Positions 42,019 through 56,200 of a stretch of 64,000 nucleotides of DNA are shown one piece after another. The position numbers and the translations under genes are program-made. The notes beneath the pieces are model-generated. The model saw only the letters and a program-made list of their open reading frames with translations. It did not search any database and was not told where the DNA came from. Numbering within the stretch: position 1 is the first letter of the stretch; every line of letters starts with the position of its first letter. Source of the DNA: Uloborus plumipes (Eukaryota; Arthropoda; Arachnida; Araneae; Uloboridae); assembly GCA_038373865.1 (NCBI GenBank), contig JAXGGA010002022.1, forward strand, positions 62,001 to 126,000. Direction: 5' to 3'.

Positions 42019-45000
42019 TATACTTTTTAAACAGGAAGAAGAAAAACATTAAAGGAAATATGTCTTACATGCCTACTCTAAGACCGTAATATCTGCTGCA
42101 CATTCATAATATACACTACAGACAAATAGTAACACTCGGTAACTCTGTATATATATTAAGTACACAAACACAATATATTCATAGTGTATTGACACATTCT
42201 CCTCAAAAAAAAAAAAAAGTTACACTGTCAATCAGAAAAAAAGACATATATGAGTAATCAATTTAACAGTCAATAAACCCTATTTTAAATCGGTTTTTAG
42301 GTTTAATTAGGCCTAGCATTGCATTATACTCTTTCATATTACAATCAAACTGAGTTGTTGTTATCTTATCTTTTGCATAAATAACTATATCTGTTATATT
42401 AAACATAAAACAAATTTAAAGTTCAACTTTATGAAATTTGCTTAACAAATACTTTCTTCCTTTCAGACGAAGAAGGAAAAATAAATTATGGGAACTAAGC
42501 AAAATTATTTTTTTCTTTATTTACAGAAGATTTGAATGAATTTGGATATAATACAATTATTATGCAATATAATGTTACATTAAAAAACATAAATAAATAC
42601 ATACATCTGATTCCATTTCCTTTTTATTTGCAGCATTTTCCAACTCCACTTCTAGCTCTTCCATTATTTGTTTCAATTTAGAAATTTCTTTTTCCCTTTC
42701 TTCAATAGTAAGTAACAACATAAGAACTTCTTCTTTTAACTCATCAACGTTATTTGATAAAGCGGCATCAACAATTGATTTGTAACTTTCTTTAAACTGC
42801 ATTAGTTGATCTTCAAGTGTTAAAGTTTGAGTAGAAATAGGCTTAACAATAGATGTGACCTAAACGTAAAGTATTGCAAATTAAAATTATAATAAAAAGA
42901 AGAAAATAATAAAGAGTGAAACATGTAAATAAACAATTGGGTAAAATTGGAAGAAAAATACATAAACTTATAATATTTATAAAGCTGATTTAAATTTTTT
43001 AAACCAAAGTTTAGTTGAAAAAATCTAATTTAAATTTTGAAACACTTTTTTTCAAATGCACTGTGCAGCAAAAAAAAATCATTCTTGCTGATTCTTATGT
43101 AAAATAACCCCCTTAATCTGAATATGATCATCATTTGCTCATCACATTTCACTTTTTGAAAACGGTTAATTTTTTTTTTTTTTCAGTTTTCGATTAATTC
43201 ATAGTCATTTTTTTTTTGGAGGGTAAGACAACGATATCGCACGCCTAGAAGAATACTGTCACAACTCAAAAGTCGAAACTCCGAATGTTCCGAGATGTAC
43301 CCAGAGCCATGATTTAAAAGTCAAAAAGAAACGTTTATTTTAAAAGCATTATGAAAGCAAATGAGCCGAAATGATCTAACCTAATGTATGATAGACTGCA
43401 CTATTACTAATTGCTTTAATATATCAATTTCTTTTCCCCATCTTAAATTTTTCTGTTTTTGAGTTGTGACAGTATTCTTCTAGGCGTGCGATATATATAA
43501 ACCATTAACATTATGTTGATGAGCTTGAGAGGTACATAGCTCAAAATTCACCTATATTGGAAGCATCATATGTTGCAGAGTCAGAGTCGCATTGCAGATC
43601 TTCAGTAAAGAAACTTCCCGTATTATTCAACTTACATTCAGATATAATTAAGATTAAAAAATAACTTAAGTATGCTTATAATATAGAAATGATGCACATT
43701 TTTATATTTCTAGTAATGCACTGCCGGGATTATTTATCAATTCTTTAAATACTGAAAAACTACATCAAGATATCATTCAAGATATGATCTTTCAATACCC
43801 TAATGCCAATCTTAGCACAACATATACACATCATAGATCTAGGCAGAGTAAATTTGAGTCTGTTTCAGGACCTTTTATAAAATTCCAACTAGTTTAAGGG
43901 ACCCAGCTCAAAATTCTAACCAAAATGACACAACATTTCCATTGACGACATTAGAACTTTCAAACTCATTTATTGACAAGTCAATACCCAAAATGGAAAT
44001 TTAAAATATATTGATGCATTACTTATGGTTTATGTCTCTGAATTTGGCAAAAAGGTTTGATTTTTCACAATCGAATCTTTTTGCCAGTGAATCTTTAAAA
44101 TTCACAAAATAAGACGCTGCTAAAAATCTCACATAGACTCCTGTACATGTAGGGACTGTTATGAACTGAAATTCTACCTCCACTAGGAGAAAATTCTGGT
44201 TGCATAGGAGAAAAAAATGAAATTCAAATGAGGAAAAATGTCAGCAACTCAATTTGGATACCAAAAAAAAAAAGTATGTAGGGAAAAATTACCTTTTTCC
44301 GTTCATCCGAAACAGCAATTTCCAGTTGCTCAATTTTTGTTAGTGCGCCCTTTAATTCATCTTGCAAATACAACTGTTTCATTTCAGATTCATGGCATAT
44401 ACTGTTTAACTCTTCAATTACTTCAGACTTTAATTTTACTTCTGATTTCAAATGTTCATTTTCTTTCAAAATACTATTTTGCTCTGAAATTTTACATGAA
44501 TCTTTTAAGTTAAAGCTTTCATCGGTAAAAGACTGCAGAGAATCAGAAACTTTACTTATTTTTACAGCTCTTTCGGAGTTAGGATAAGAATGGCGAGACG
44601 AAGCAAAACTTTTAGTTTCAGGGTTTTCTGTTCTAATCTGAGGCGATGTTATGGAAGAAGTATTTTCTAACTGATGCACGGAAAGGCTTTTTGTAGATGA
44701 ATTAGCTCTATTGCTTGAATGATGAGACAAATCAAAATTGTCTTTAGTAGTAGCAGCATTTTCTGTTTCAATCTGAGGTAACATTATGGAAGAAGCATTT
44801 TCTAGCTGATCTACAGAAAAGCTTTTCGCAGATGAAATGACACTATTGTTTGAATGGTAAGATGAAACAAAACTTTCTTTAGAAGTAGTAGCCTCTTCTG
44901 TGCTTATCTGAGGTAAAGTTTGGGAAGAAGTATTTTCTAACTGATGAGCGGCAAAGCTTTGTGTAGACGAAACAGCCCTATTGCTTGAATGATGGTATAA

Positions 45001-46265
45001 ACCAACACTTTTTTTAGTATTAGAAGCCTTTTCTGTTTCAATCGTCGGGGATGTTATGGAAGAAGCATGTTCTAGCTGATGCACAGAAAAGCTTTTTGCA
45101 GATGAAATGGCACTGTTGCTTGAATGGTGAGACAAGTCAAAATTGTCGTTAGAAGTAGTAGCATTTTCAGTTGCAATCGAAGGCGACATTTTAGAAGAAA
45201 CGTTTTCTAGCTGATGCACAGAAAAGCTTTTTGCAGATGAAATGGCACTGTTGCTTTCATGATGGGACAAATCAAAATTATCTTTAGAAGTAGTAGCATT
45301 TTCTGTTTCAATCGAAGGCAACATTATAGACGAAACGTTTTCTAGCTGATGTACAGAAAAGCTTTTTGCAGATGAAATGGCACTATTGCTTTCATAATGG
45401 GACAAATCAAAACTTTTTTTAGTAGTAGCAGCCTGTTCTGTTCTAATCTGAGATGGAATTAGGGAAGTATTTTCTAGCTGATGTATAGAAAAGCTTTTCG
45501 TAGATGAAATTGCACTATTGTTTAACATTTTTTCCCTTGCACTGTATTCTTGATGAATCAATTCCAAACTTCGTGAACCTTTTTCAGAGCTTACACCAAT
45601 TTCTCCAGTGAAATCTTTAAGTTCCTGCAATAATTTAGCATATGATCTAATGAACATTGGTTTAACAGTATAGAAATAAACTTTAAAGAAAAAGGGGAAA
45701 AGAAAATAATAATAAACTTATACTATTGCAATGCGAATAAAAAAATCCTACCCCAAAAAGTAAACTGAAAGTGGAACACTGATACATTGGCTATTTTTTT
45801 TTTTTTATTGCTTTGCATCTTGATTTGAGTATTTATAGTCAGGAACATGCTTCCAAACTGATTTTCAGAAATCGTTATATGCATGAAATACATAAATGAT
45901 TTGTCAAATTCCCCCATTTTTTAAAAAGGGGTAAAACAATTAGTCGACAGTCTAAAAACCACAGGCTTGAACACATTCTACAAATTTTTCAGACTAAAAA
46001 AATTGTTTTCTTTGTTTATTTTCGTAAAATATTTTGTAAGGTATACTTGAAAATAAATTACACTGCATTTAACAAAACATATGTGAGGACACATTTTTAA
46101 TTTTAAGATTATAATAAAATGCAAAAAAAGAGCAATTTCTGTTACATGCAACATGACTCTACAAAAGCTCCAAAACTCATGTATGTTTATGCTTCAGTAG
46201 TATATTCTTTAAACATCATTAATATTATATACCTTTATTTACTACTCTTGTCATATAAATACTAA

Positions 46266-46304
<39 letters not shown>

Positions 46305-47217
46305 CTGCCACTAAAGTGTAACAACACCCAAAAATATTGAAAAATAAGACTAAAGTTTGAAGACTACCTATAACTTAAATCACCCATACCATAAATGATA
46401 TGCAAGAACTTTAATCCTACAGGATGTGGGTCACAGTCAAGACTGGGTATTATTCATGAGTATGCAGTAGGTCAACTTTCAATTTTCAAATAATATTATC
46501 CAGTTAAACTCTATTTGTACCTCACTGAGCCTATAAATAAAGTACATTTTTCAAAAATGGTTTCTTCAAACAACTTTAGAAAATGTTTTTCTTCTTCTGT
46601 GTGTTTTCTTTTCTTTTTCACGTTTCAAAGTAAGAGATCTTAGCAAAAAATGCAGCATCTTCTTGTGCGTTTTTTAGACAGTAAGTTCAATTTTTCATCT
46701 AATGAACTTTCTAGAACCTTCATAAAATAATCCAGGGATTAAGTAATTGTCTCAAAATCAAATATTGTTTCCAGTTCAACTCAACATTCAACATAATAGT
46801 TTTTGTAGCTTTTAAAAACTTCTCCTGATTTTTTCTGAAAATATGATGTACAATGGGAAAAAAACTAATACAATGAATTCAACTGAATAAGTTTTGTAGC
46901 TTTCTTTTGTGTTAATCAAGTGATTGACTTTTAATTTCCAACGATGTTTCAAACTTAAAAAAGTACTTTTACCTATTCATTTGGTTGTACGCAGAGATCG
47001 TGGTGTGTGTGTGTGTATAATTATAATATATATATATATATTATATATATATATATATAGTATATAATATATAGTATATACACACCAGGGGAACCAAGGA
47101 TTTAGTTTTTCCCCTGATGACGTGCCAGTCCTTGGTTCATCATTTCCTTTTGTATTTTTGTCTTCTTGTACTTTTGGAATTTAACTATCCCTATTTTAAA
47201 CACTTTTAAAAAATTTG

Positions 47218-47266
<49 letters not shown>

Positions 47267-50200
47267 CTGTCGGCCTTGCTTAAACAAATACTGTTGGTTC
47301 CAAGAAATATTATTCAATTAAACGGAGTATTTGATTAAGCTGGGATCTTTAAAATTACGTCTATGGCATGGGCTCCGGAATATTTTATTCGTATAAGCGG
47401 GGTATTCGTTTATCCGTTACTTGATTAAGCAGGGACGACAGTATATATAAGTGAGCTTCTACATTATTTTTTAAAGCTTGAAAGGAATCATTTGAACCTT
47501 TAACTAAAACTATGCTTTTGAATAAATGAGCTAGAGTTTAAAAAAAGTGAACAAATGAATAAAAAAAGTAAAATAAATCAAACAAAACAAAAATGAGAAA
47601 GAAAACTGAAACTACTAATTAAATGCTCACTGAATTTTGTGAAAAATTTCATTCACATTTTAATAATGTTGGTACGTGAAAATTCCAAGATGAAATATAT
47701 GCTAACTGAAATTTAGTACACGAAGAATAATATAACAAGATCCAAACTTGATAACAAAAACAAACTCACTTTAAGCAGCTGTAGAAATGTAATGGACAAA
47801 AAGGTGCAGCAAAGAAAGGGAGGGAGAAAAATGCGAAAATCAAACTAAGAGAACAAAAAGCAGAAATCGTGATTTTTCACTAGATGCCACAGGGCATCTA
47901 CGATTTTTAGAATTTTTAAATCCCAGACTTTTTGTGATTTTCTATACCTCCGTTTGCAATTTTTCAAGACTCACAGAACACAATTTTTTTTAAAGAAAAC
48001 ATAATATTTTCATAAAAGCATCTAAATTACTGTTTTATGAAAACAAAGTTGCAATCTGAGATATTCTTTGCACAAGGACATGTAAAAACTAAAAATAATA
48101 GTTAACACAAAACTACTAATGTCCAAACGGTAGAATCCTATGGTGAACAAAAACAGGTGAATTTTACAGAAGCAGATGCAATCTGATTTCATAACAAATT
48201 GATGCTAACGTGGAAAAAACAGCCTAAATGTGCAAATTTTACATTTAATGCGTAAAATTTGGTATGAATGTGTGTTCTACGACTGAAAATACGTCTAATT
48301 AGTTTTCTTGATATGGGAGCATTTTCTGTCAAACATGACTTTCTAGGATAGATTTCAACCAGGGCCTTAATCCATGATTTTCCAAAACTTACCAGGTGCA
48401 TGGATACCTGTATTAGTATTTTTATTAGTTAAAAAATCAAAAAAATTCCAAAATATATTTTCAAGGGTGAATTTTTTTAAACTACTTTTAATTGTTTCTT
48501 GAAATACTATTGTTTCATACTCCACAAAAGTTGTTTCTCCTTCTAAAATTAGGATTCAACTCTGAGAAAAATAAAATTTTCATTTATAATTTAGTTTGAC
48601 TCATTAAGAGAAGAATAAATCGACAACGAATTCAACCTTTTATGTAGCTGAGAACTTTTTAAAATACATTGCACAGAGGATCTAATTATTTTACATTTGT
48701 TTGTATACCTTTGTATTATCACTTTTTCATAATATAATAATTCTTCAAAAACAATTGGAAAGTATACAGAAATGCAAAAACAAATAAAAGTAAGATAAAA
48801 GGAAAGCATAAAAAATAATACAAATTTCTTTAATAACAACACATAAAAGGATACCTTTGACAACTTGAGAAAATTAAGTTTTATTTCACTATGATGACAT
48901 GCAATTTTTTTAAACAAGTACAGATAGATATACATACACATGCACATGGTTACAAAAACAATCTGCAAATTCATAACTTTATTTTCAAAATGAAAATCAA
49001 AAAGGTGTGGAGTGATGGGGGGGGGGGGGCACAGTTACAGAATACCCAATAGAAATTTCCAAGTCTAATTCATAGAATTTTCAGGATCAAATAAATAAAT
49101 AAATAATAATGTGTGTGTGTCTATTAGTTTGAAAAGCTCAAATAAATCCATTGCACTCAGTTATGAAATTAGGTACAAAGGATGTTTGAAAGATAGGATA
49201 TTACAACCCCAAAGACAAAGGCCAATTCGAAAATTTATCCAGATATTTTTATTTGCCTGCAGCATAGCTTCTTCTTCATACAGAAAACAAAATCAATCAA
49301 CCATCAAAAAGACAAAGACATCAAAATATCAATAAATGTCATTTAAAATTATGCTAGTTTTGAGCTTTCAAGAACTTTTTTAAAATGTGAATATAAAGTC
49401 ATTTTTCTCTTAAGTGTTTCTAAAAATAGAAACTAAAACCCAGGTATCCTTAATTGTTTAGGGACTTGGGGATTGCACAATAAATCATGCAAACTTTCAG
49501 CAATTTAACATACTTTTCACTTTAATACTTTGTATGTTGGTAATAAGAAGGGACTTTGCTTTAAATTAAAATTTAAAACAAAAAATAAGCTAAGAAAGAG
49601 GAATAATGTTAAAATTAAGCACATTCCGCAGTTTAAATTTCAATCAGTTCGGGTACAAGTTTTTTAATTTGGAGGAAGATTTTTTTTAGGGACTTAAACA
49701 CCTGATACCATACACCAAAATTAATAATTTAAATATGCTGTTGGTATTCCTGTCTACAAAAAAAAAAAAGAGAAAAGAAAGGAGTAAAGAAGGACTTAAA
49801 ACTTTTACAGCATGCAGGACCAATAAACGCACTGTAACACCACACAACCAATAGCTACTTACAAATATAAATAAGCAATTGACACTAATCAAACAAATAC
49901 ATGATTGGGAGAAAATAAAAACAATTTTAAAACTTTTTTTGTGTACAGAACATGCAAAAATATCACATTTTAACATTAATCACAAAAATACATGCTTAGA
50001 ACTATTTCTCCTTTCTTACTTGCATATTACTTAGCGGAACATAAAGATCACTTCTGTGCCTTTTTAATTGTCCAGACTTTTCTGCTGATTTGAAAGTTTC
50101 TTCTCTGAGGCACTAAAATTAAGGAAGATAAGTAATTAAAAGTGAGAAATACTACTTTAGTAATAATACGTACACTTAGTAATATGCAAGTACAAAAATA

Positions 50201-53200
50201 ATCAAAATTTAAATTTTCACTTTGGAAGAAAGAATGGGTAAATGGAACAAGAAAGAATTGTAATGCAGCTACAAAAAAATTCTTTTACCAATGCTTAAAT
50301 ACCTAGTTTCCTTGGATTGTACCAGCATCTATTAGAAAATTTGCTAAATTTCATTTATATGAATGTAATTTCGCAGAAATTAAAGCTGGGGGGGGGGGGG
50401 CATTTTGTAGCATTTCACATAATATATGAATAACAAAAGCATTTTTTTTAACCACTGTACTAGAGCAAATTGTGAAATTTCTATTAGAGTATTGATCTTA
50501 CTTTTTCAATATACAGACATAATGAAGATAATTGAACAATTGCAGTCAGAATGTTGAAAGTGAATTTCAAGCAAAAACACATAAAGATAAATATTTACCA
50601 TATTTTCAGAATTTGTAGCTTTATTTTCTTTGTCTTCTGAGTCATTTAAAAATTCTTTCAATGGAACTGTCAACATCTAGAAAAAGGAGGAGAGAAAAAA
50701 GATTAATAATGAAAAAAAGAGAAAAAAATTTTTGTATGAAATATACTCAATTTAAAACATACAAGGAAAAAGATTTTAAGTGTGTTTTGTGCAAATGTGT
50801 TTTGTGCATATTTATAATTCAATGTATAACAAGAATAAAATAGATGAGAATAATGAAATTTTTCCCAAACTATATACTTTTCCAATAATTTTTAGTTAAT
50901 GACATGTTTATCAATTATTGGCAGAAAAATATTTTAAACAAGTTTGCAACAAACATTTCTAAGAATTACAAGGTGGAACTGTACAGAATAATTTCTGAAA
51001 TTTTTTTTGAGGATTAATGGGCAAGATACTCACTTATAGCAATTAAATCTAGTAATAGGGCATAGTATTGCATATAACAAGCATAAAATGAGAAAGTCCT
51101 ACAGTTCAAAATTCTGTGTAAAATTTTCCTCTTCAGAATGGTTCCATAAGTCCATTTCGTAATAAGTCACACTTGAAAGTGCCAGATCAGAAGGTAAACT
51201 TTTTTCGTGCAACAACTATTGAGACAAGACTACATGTAGGTAACGTTCTTAGTACATCAGGTCATATGCAATAAGTTACTTATCTTGGCTACAATAAGAG
51301 GATTTCTGCCTCCAGCTCGATTATTGGCTATTCATGACTGAGGAGTCCACAATAAGGATGAAACTGGAGTCTCAGGATGTCATGATCAAGCTGTGGGTGT
51401 AATTGCTACATCAGGTCATGTTTTGATCAACACTTTGTGTTTTTATCATCAAATTTCTTTTTGTTAGGAGGAGGTATATTAAGGTTTTAGATGGATTTAC
51501 TTTATTCCTTATTGTACCATGCACTCTATTTTGCTTATATTTTATAACCACAAGCAATATTTTTTAAATCTTTTCATGTTAATAAATATCTTGGTATTTG
51601 AAATGTTAGAAAAAGTGTCACATTGATGATTCTTCTATTTTTCCCCCCCATTCGGCAATCCATCTCTTAAATTTGAAAATTTTACTGTTTTATCAAAGTT
51701 ATCTCATGAAGAACAATAAAATATTAAAGACCGACCTAATGATGTTGCGAATTCATGAATTTTTCCCTTTTTTCGCTTCAATGATATTTTTATAACAGAT
51801 GCAAGAATATCCATAACAGTATTGTAATTTGCACCTCTTACACAGTGTTGCGAGATTCACAACTGTTCATCAATTTAGTTCTTTAGCCCTATTAATTTTC
51901 TACAGCAGAGTTTCCCAAAGTTTGGTCCACGGACCCCTGGGAGTCAAACGAAAGAACATTTATAAAGTATAAAAAAGTTCTTGTTTACAAACAAGCAGGG
52001 GGGCACAGCAAACACCCTGGAACCTTCGATTTTGACACATATTTTCAATCCTAAAATAATAGTTTGTACAGTATATTATATTTTGGTATGGATGGTATAT
52101 TATGTTTGATATTGCACTCCTAAAATGTAATGCAGAAAAGAACTTTATGATCTCTTGATCTAAGCGACGGACCTAAAGCTGAATATTGCATCTAACAAGC
52201 GATATTTAGCTTCATTGATTTAAAAAAGGGTTAGATTCTCTTATGTTTTAAAAGTAAACAAGAGAAATATAAATAAGATAACATGCAACATTTATTAATG
52301 TTGTGTACATGAAACAAACCTGCAAATATTTTGGAAAAAAATAAAATGTTTCAAAAAAAGGTTACAGTAAAAATTAATCAACCAACCAAATTACCAAAGC
52401 AGTGGATTATCATGGAGAAACTAGTGTTCAAATTTTAAAAAATAATCAAATTTTAGAAGTCTTAATTCAGGAAATTTGATCATCTGACAAGAGTTCTTCC
52501 TCTTTTCATTTAACAATACCATAGGACTACAGGTCATATGTTTTTTTTTTCCAAAAATACAATAAAAATAATGGTAATTTAAAGTATATTAAATTATTTA
52601 CGTGACGTGTAGCAATACTTTGAATATATTTTGATTATTATGCTAATTTAAAACATAAAACTTTCAACACTGATTATGAATATTTTTTTAACTGAGCTCA
52701 AATAACTAATCTGTCACAATTGACTTTTAGTTATAATTTTTGCATTTAAAATCAAATATTTGCTTCTGCATTACACGTTTTTAACAAAACTATAAGATCT
52801 TCTAATGTTGATTCCATTATTTACTTTATGTTTACTGTCTTTAAATATGTCTGTATGAGTGAATAGCATAACTTATTATCTGCTGTTTAAAAGTAGCCAT
52901 TTGCACCCATTGGGATAATCAAAATGGGTTTTTGGATTGCCAATATGTACAATGCACCACATGTAAGCCTTCCAAAAACTAGTCAAAACTGATATGAATA
53001 AAACAGAAATTAAGTTAAAATGTGAAGTGCAATTTATTTCGTGAATACAACACTTTTTATCAAAGACGTTTGGACAGCTAAAACAGTGGTAGCTGAGGTA
53101 AATTTTAAAATTATTTTATTAGCAAAAAAAAAAAAAGAAACTTACTTCACAAAGAGAAGACTTGAAACTTTTAATAGCTGCATTAAGATTATGATAGTCA

Positions 53201-56200
53201 TTATTTTTGGCAGATTCCACAGCAGATTGAACAACTGGCCTTATTTTTTGAGGGATCAACTCAGCTTCTTTGGCATGCTTACTAATAAAGCCTTGAACTG
53301 TAAGTTTGTACTTCTTTACTTTTTCTTCTAAATAGATATTTTGGGATGATAATTCTTCTATTTGATGAGCTGCCTCCTTATTAAAAAAAACAAAACAAAA
53401 ATAAATACATAGCATGAATATATTTACTAAGCATAATATTGAATGATTCATGTCACTATAATGTACATAAACTCGGAAGCAGATTTTTTTTTCAGAAGAT
53501 TGTAAAGCTGATTCCCCCCCCCCCACCCCCACCCCTGATAGACATCTGGAAGATTTGGGAGCTTATTACGACCTCTTCGACTTCGGGAAGCTTGATATCT
53601 CACTTCTCTCATTCCGAAAGAAGTCGTTTGGCTTATCACGAACTGCGAGTGAGACGCCAACTCACGGCGAGAAAGTACAGTTGATCGGAAAGAAATATGA
53701 CGTAGTTTTTGTAGGCGTGGTTTGAATGGTCCAATCAGGCATTTTAGAATAGTTTCTCCAACAAAATTTGGCAACACACAATTTTGTTTACTTACATTCG
53801 CTCGCCTCGTGCCAAAAAGCCAGAAATTTGCAATGGAAGGAAAAACAAAGCGAGCAACGGTCAGAAACTTCGAATACATCGCAAATTTCATGATAGAGCA
53901 TCCAGAATTAAATATGGGGGGGAGGGGGGGGGCGTAAATGATAGGGAATTTCTGTCATGTAAATCTTTTTCATTTTTTTTTCTTCTCACATTGTTCGGCT
54001 ATTATTAAAGATAACGTTATGGTGCGGGAGGAGGGATCGTCCCTGGGGGCGGGGCACAGCACTTAACTTTCAAACGTTAAGCATATTTTTGAAATTGTGT
54101 GGGAAATTTTTTGCAAAATTCTGAGTTAACGTAGGTAACTTAAACGATATCCCCTTTTTTACGACCCCCCCCCCCCCCCCCATCAATGAACTGAACTTTC
54201 GGTTTTATTTTCCGTGGTCGGGCACTTTCTGCGAAAAATAATTTAAATTAATCATTTCACAAGACTTTTATAAGTGCGAATTTTTCTTTTTAAATTTGTT
54301 TATTTTTTCTTTTTCGTAATTGATAAACCCTAGGGTAAAAGGAAAGGAAATCGTTTTATTTTTCTTCTTCGGAGAAACATATTCCAAACGAAATAATTTT
54401 TGTTTCAGCGGTTGGATGTTTCTAATTCTTGAACTATCTTTAGCTTTCGATATTTTACATTTTCACCTAATTATATTTAAATCTATGTATTAATAGACTT
54501 AAAAACATTTTTTTTTGTTACGAATTTGCTCATTTTTAGCCACTTCATTTCTTTCCATCGAAGTCCCATTCTGTTCTTGTGTTCTTAAAGGGGTTAATAT
54601 TGTAACAGAATGTCTTTTTTACCTTCACTGAAGAATTAGGAAAAGAAAAATTCCTAAAATAATAAGTTTTTTTTTTGTGTGTGGGGGGAGGGGAGGGGGG
54701 GGGGGTAGAAACTGACAAAAGTATTTGCTTCTAATTTTGCATTTTTCTGAAACACTTGACCAGAAATATTTTCTCCAACCCCCAAAACCCCAACCTATCC
54801 TCATATTTTGTTTCATTAGGAAGAAAATGTACAAAATTGAAAATTTGCCTTCAAACAATCTATTTTTCATGTCTATCCACTTTGGAGACACAGCGAGAAC
54901 AACAAAATCCGCACCAAACATGCCAGCCATCTTGGAAATAACAACAAAGTTTCCATCTCACATTGAACTCACCACCTCTGAAGCCGATGAGATAAATAGC
55001 CGAAAACGGGTTCTTCTTTCCCGATCCCCGAACAGCTCATGATTCACCAACGGTGCGCGGATCGGGAAAACGCCCATTTTACCCGATCTCATTCCGTTGC
55101 GAAAAGATCGTAATAGGCTCTGTGGTTTCCATATGTCTCATTCCATGTCCATATATACACATGTGTCTATTTTTGAGGGCAAATTCTATCTACACCAGCA
55201 ATAAGTTACATATTTTTTTACAGGTGAGTCTCTGGCAGATGGGAAAATCCCCTATTAAAAATGGAAGATCACATTGATACACCCCTCCATGAAATCAGGT
55301 CGGGTAGGTCATGCCTGCTTGAGAATTTTGAATTTCGAAGTGTTAAACATGAACCGATTAAGCATGGACATTTGGACAAATATTGTTTAAATATTACGTT
55401 TAACAACTTTTTAAGTACTTTATTACATGCAAAAACAAAAAAAGCTCAAAACATAAGTGGAATGTTTTTTCTTGTGGTTCTTAGTAGGTATACTTCCTTA
55501 TGTTTTTGAAATACAAACATTGTATGCATTTTATAAAATAAAAATATTAGATTCCAATGAACTAATGCTAAGGTATAAAAATTAGCTTCAATCAGCTCAC
55601 AAACCTAAAGTGACAAGTTCTTTACACAATTTTTTTCCACATGATATTTTTAAAATATTTATCAAATTTTTGTTTAATATTTAGAAGCAGAGTTGGCAAA
55701 GTTTTGGACACTGGGGTAAAAACCCTGGTTTAAACCGTCCTGTACAAAACTAAATTTTAGCAAAATCATATTTTGTGCTCAAGTATCAAAAATGGAATAA
55801 AACCTCCTAGAAAAACATTTTGTTAATTAAAAAGAGTAAGTTAAAACTTATTTATTGAATGTGAACATTCAAATATGTATTTAAACGTACATTACATTTA
55901 TGCACCTGATTCTAATCCAGTCACATAGGAATTGCAATTCTTCACAAAAAATTTTAATTAGTACTCATGAGTTTAAGTAATTTTGTTTTTAATAGTAGCT
56001 AAACTTTCTGCAGAGGTATGCATATGAAGGTGCTCAAAATATAGTGCAATTGATTTAAAAGCACTAAATGACAATTTGTGAACTGAAAAAAAAAAAAAAA
56101 AAAAAAAAACCTTTTCTTCTTTTGACTATAGTGATGAAATAACTATAGAGCCATTTCATGCTCTGACAGTAAATAACCATAATTTAAAACAAAAAGTAAT

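Noticed and set aside
54880..54935. CAAGATGGCTGG-like YY1/start-codon motif on the minus strand in intron 1-2
   Set aside because: It looks like a translation-initiator context, but no donor site or conserved protein follows, and it lies in GC-rich transposon debris.
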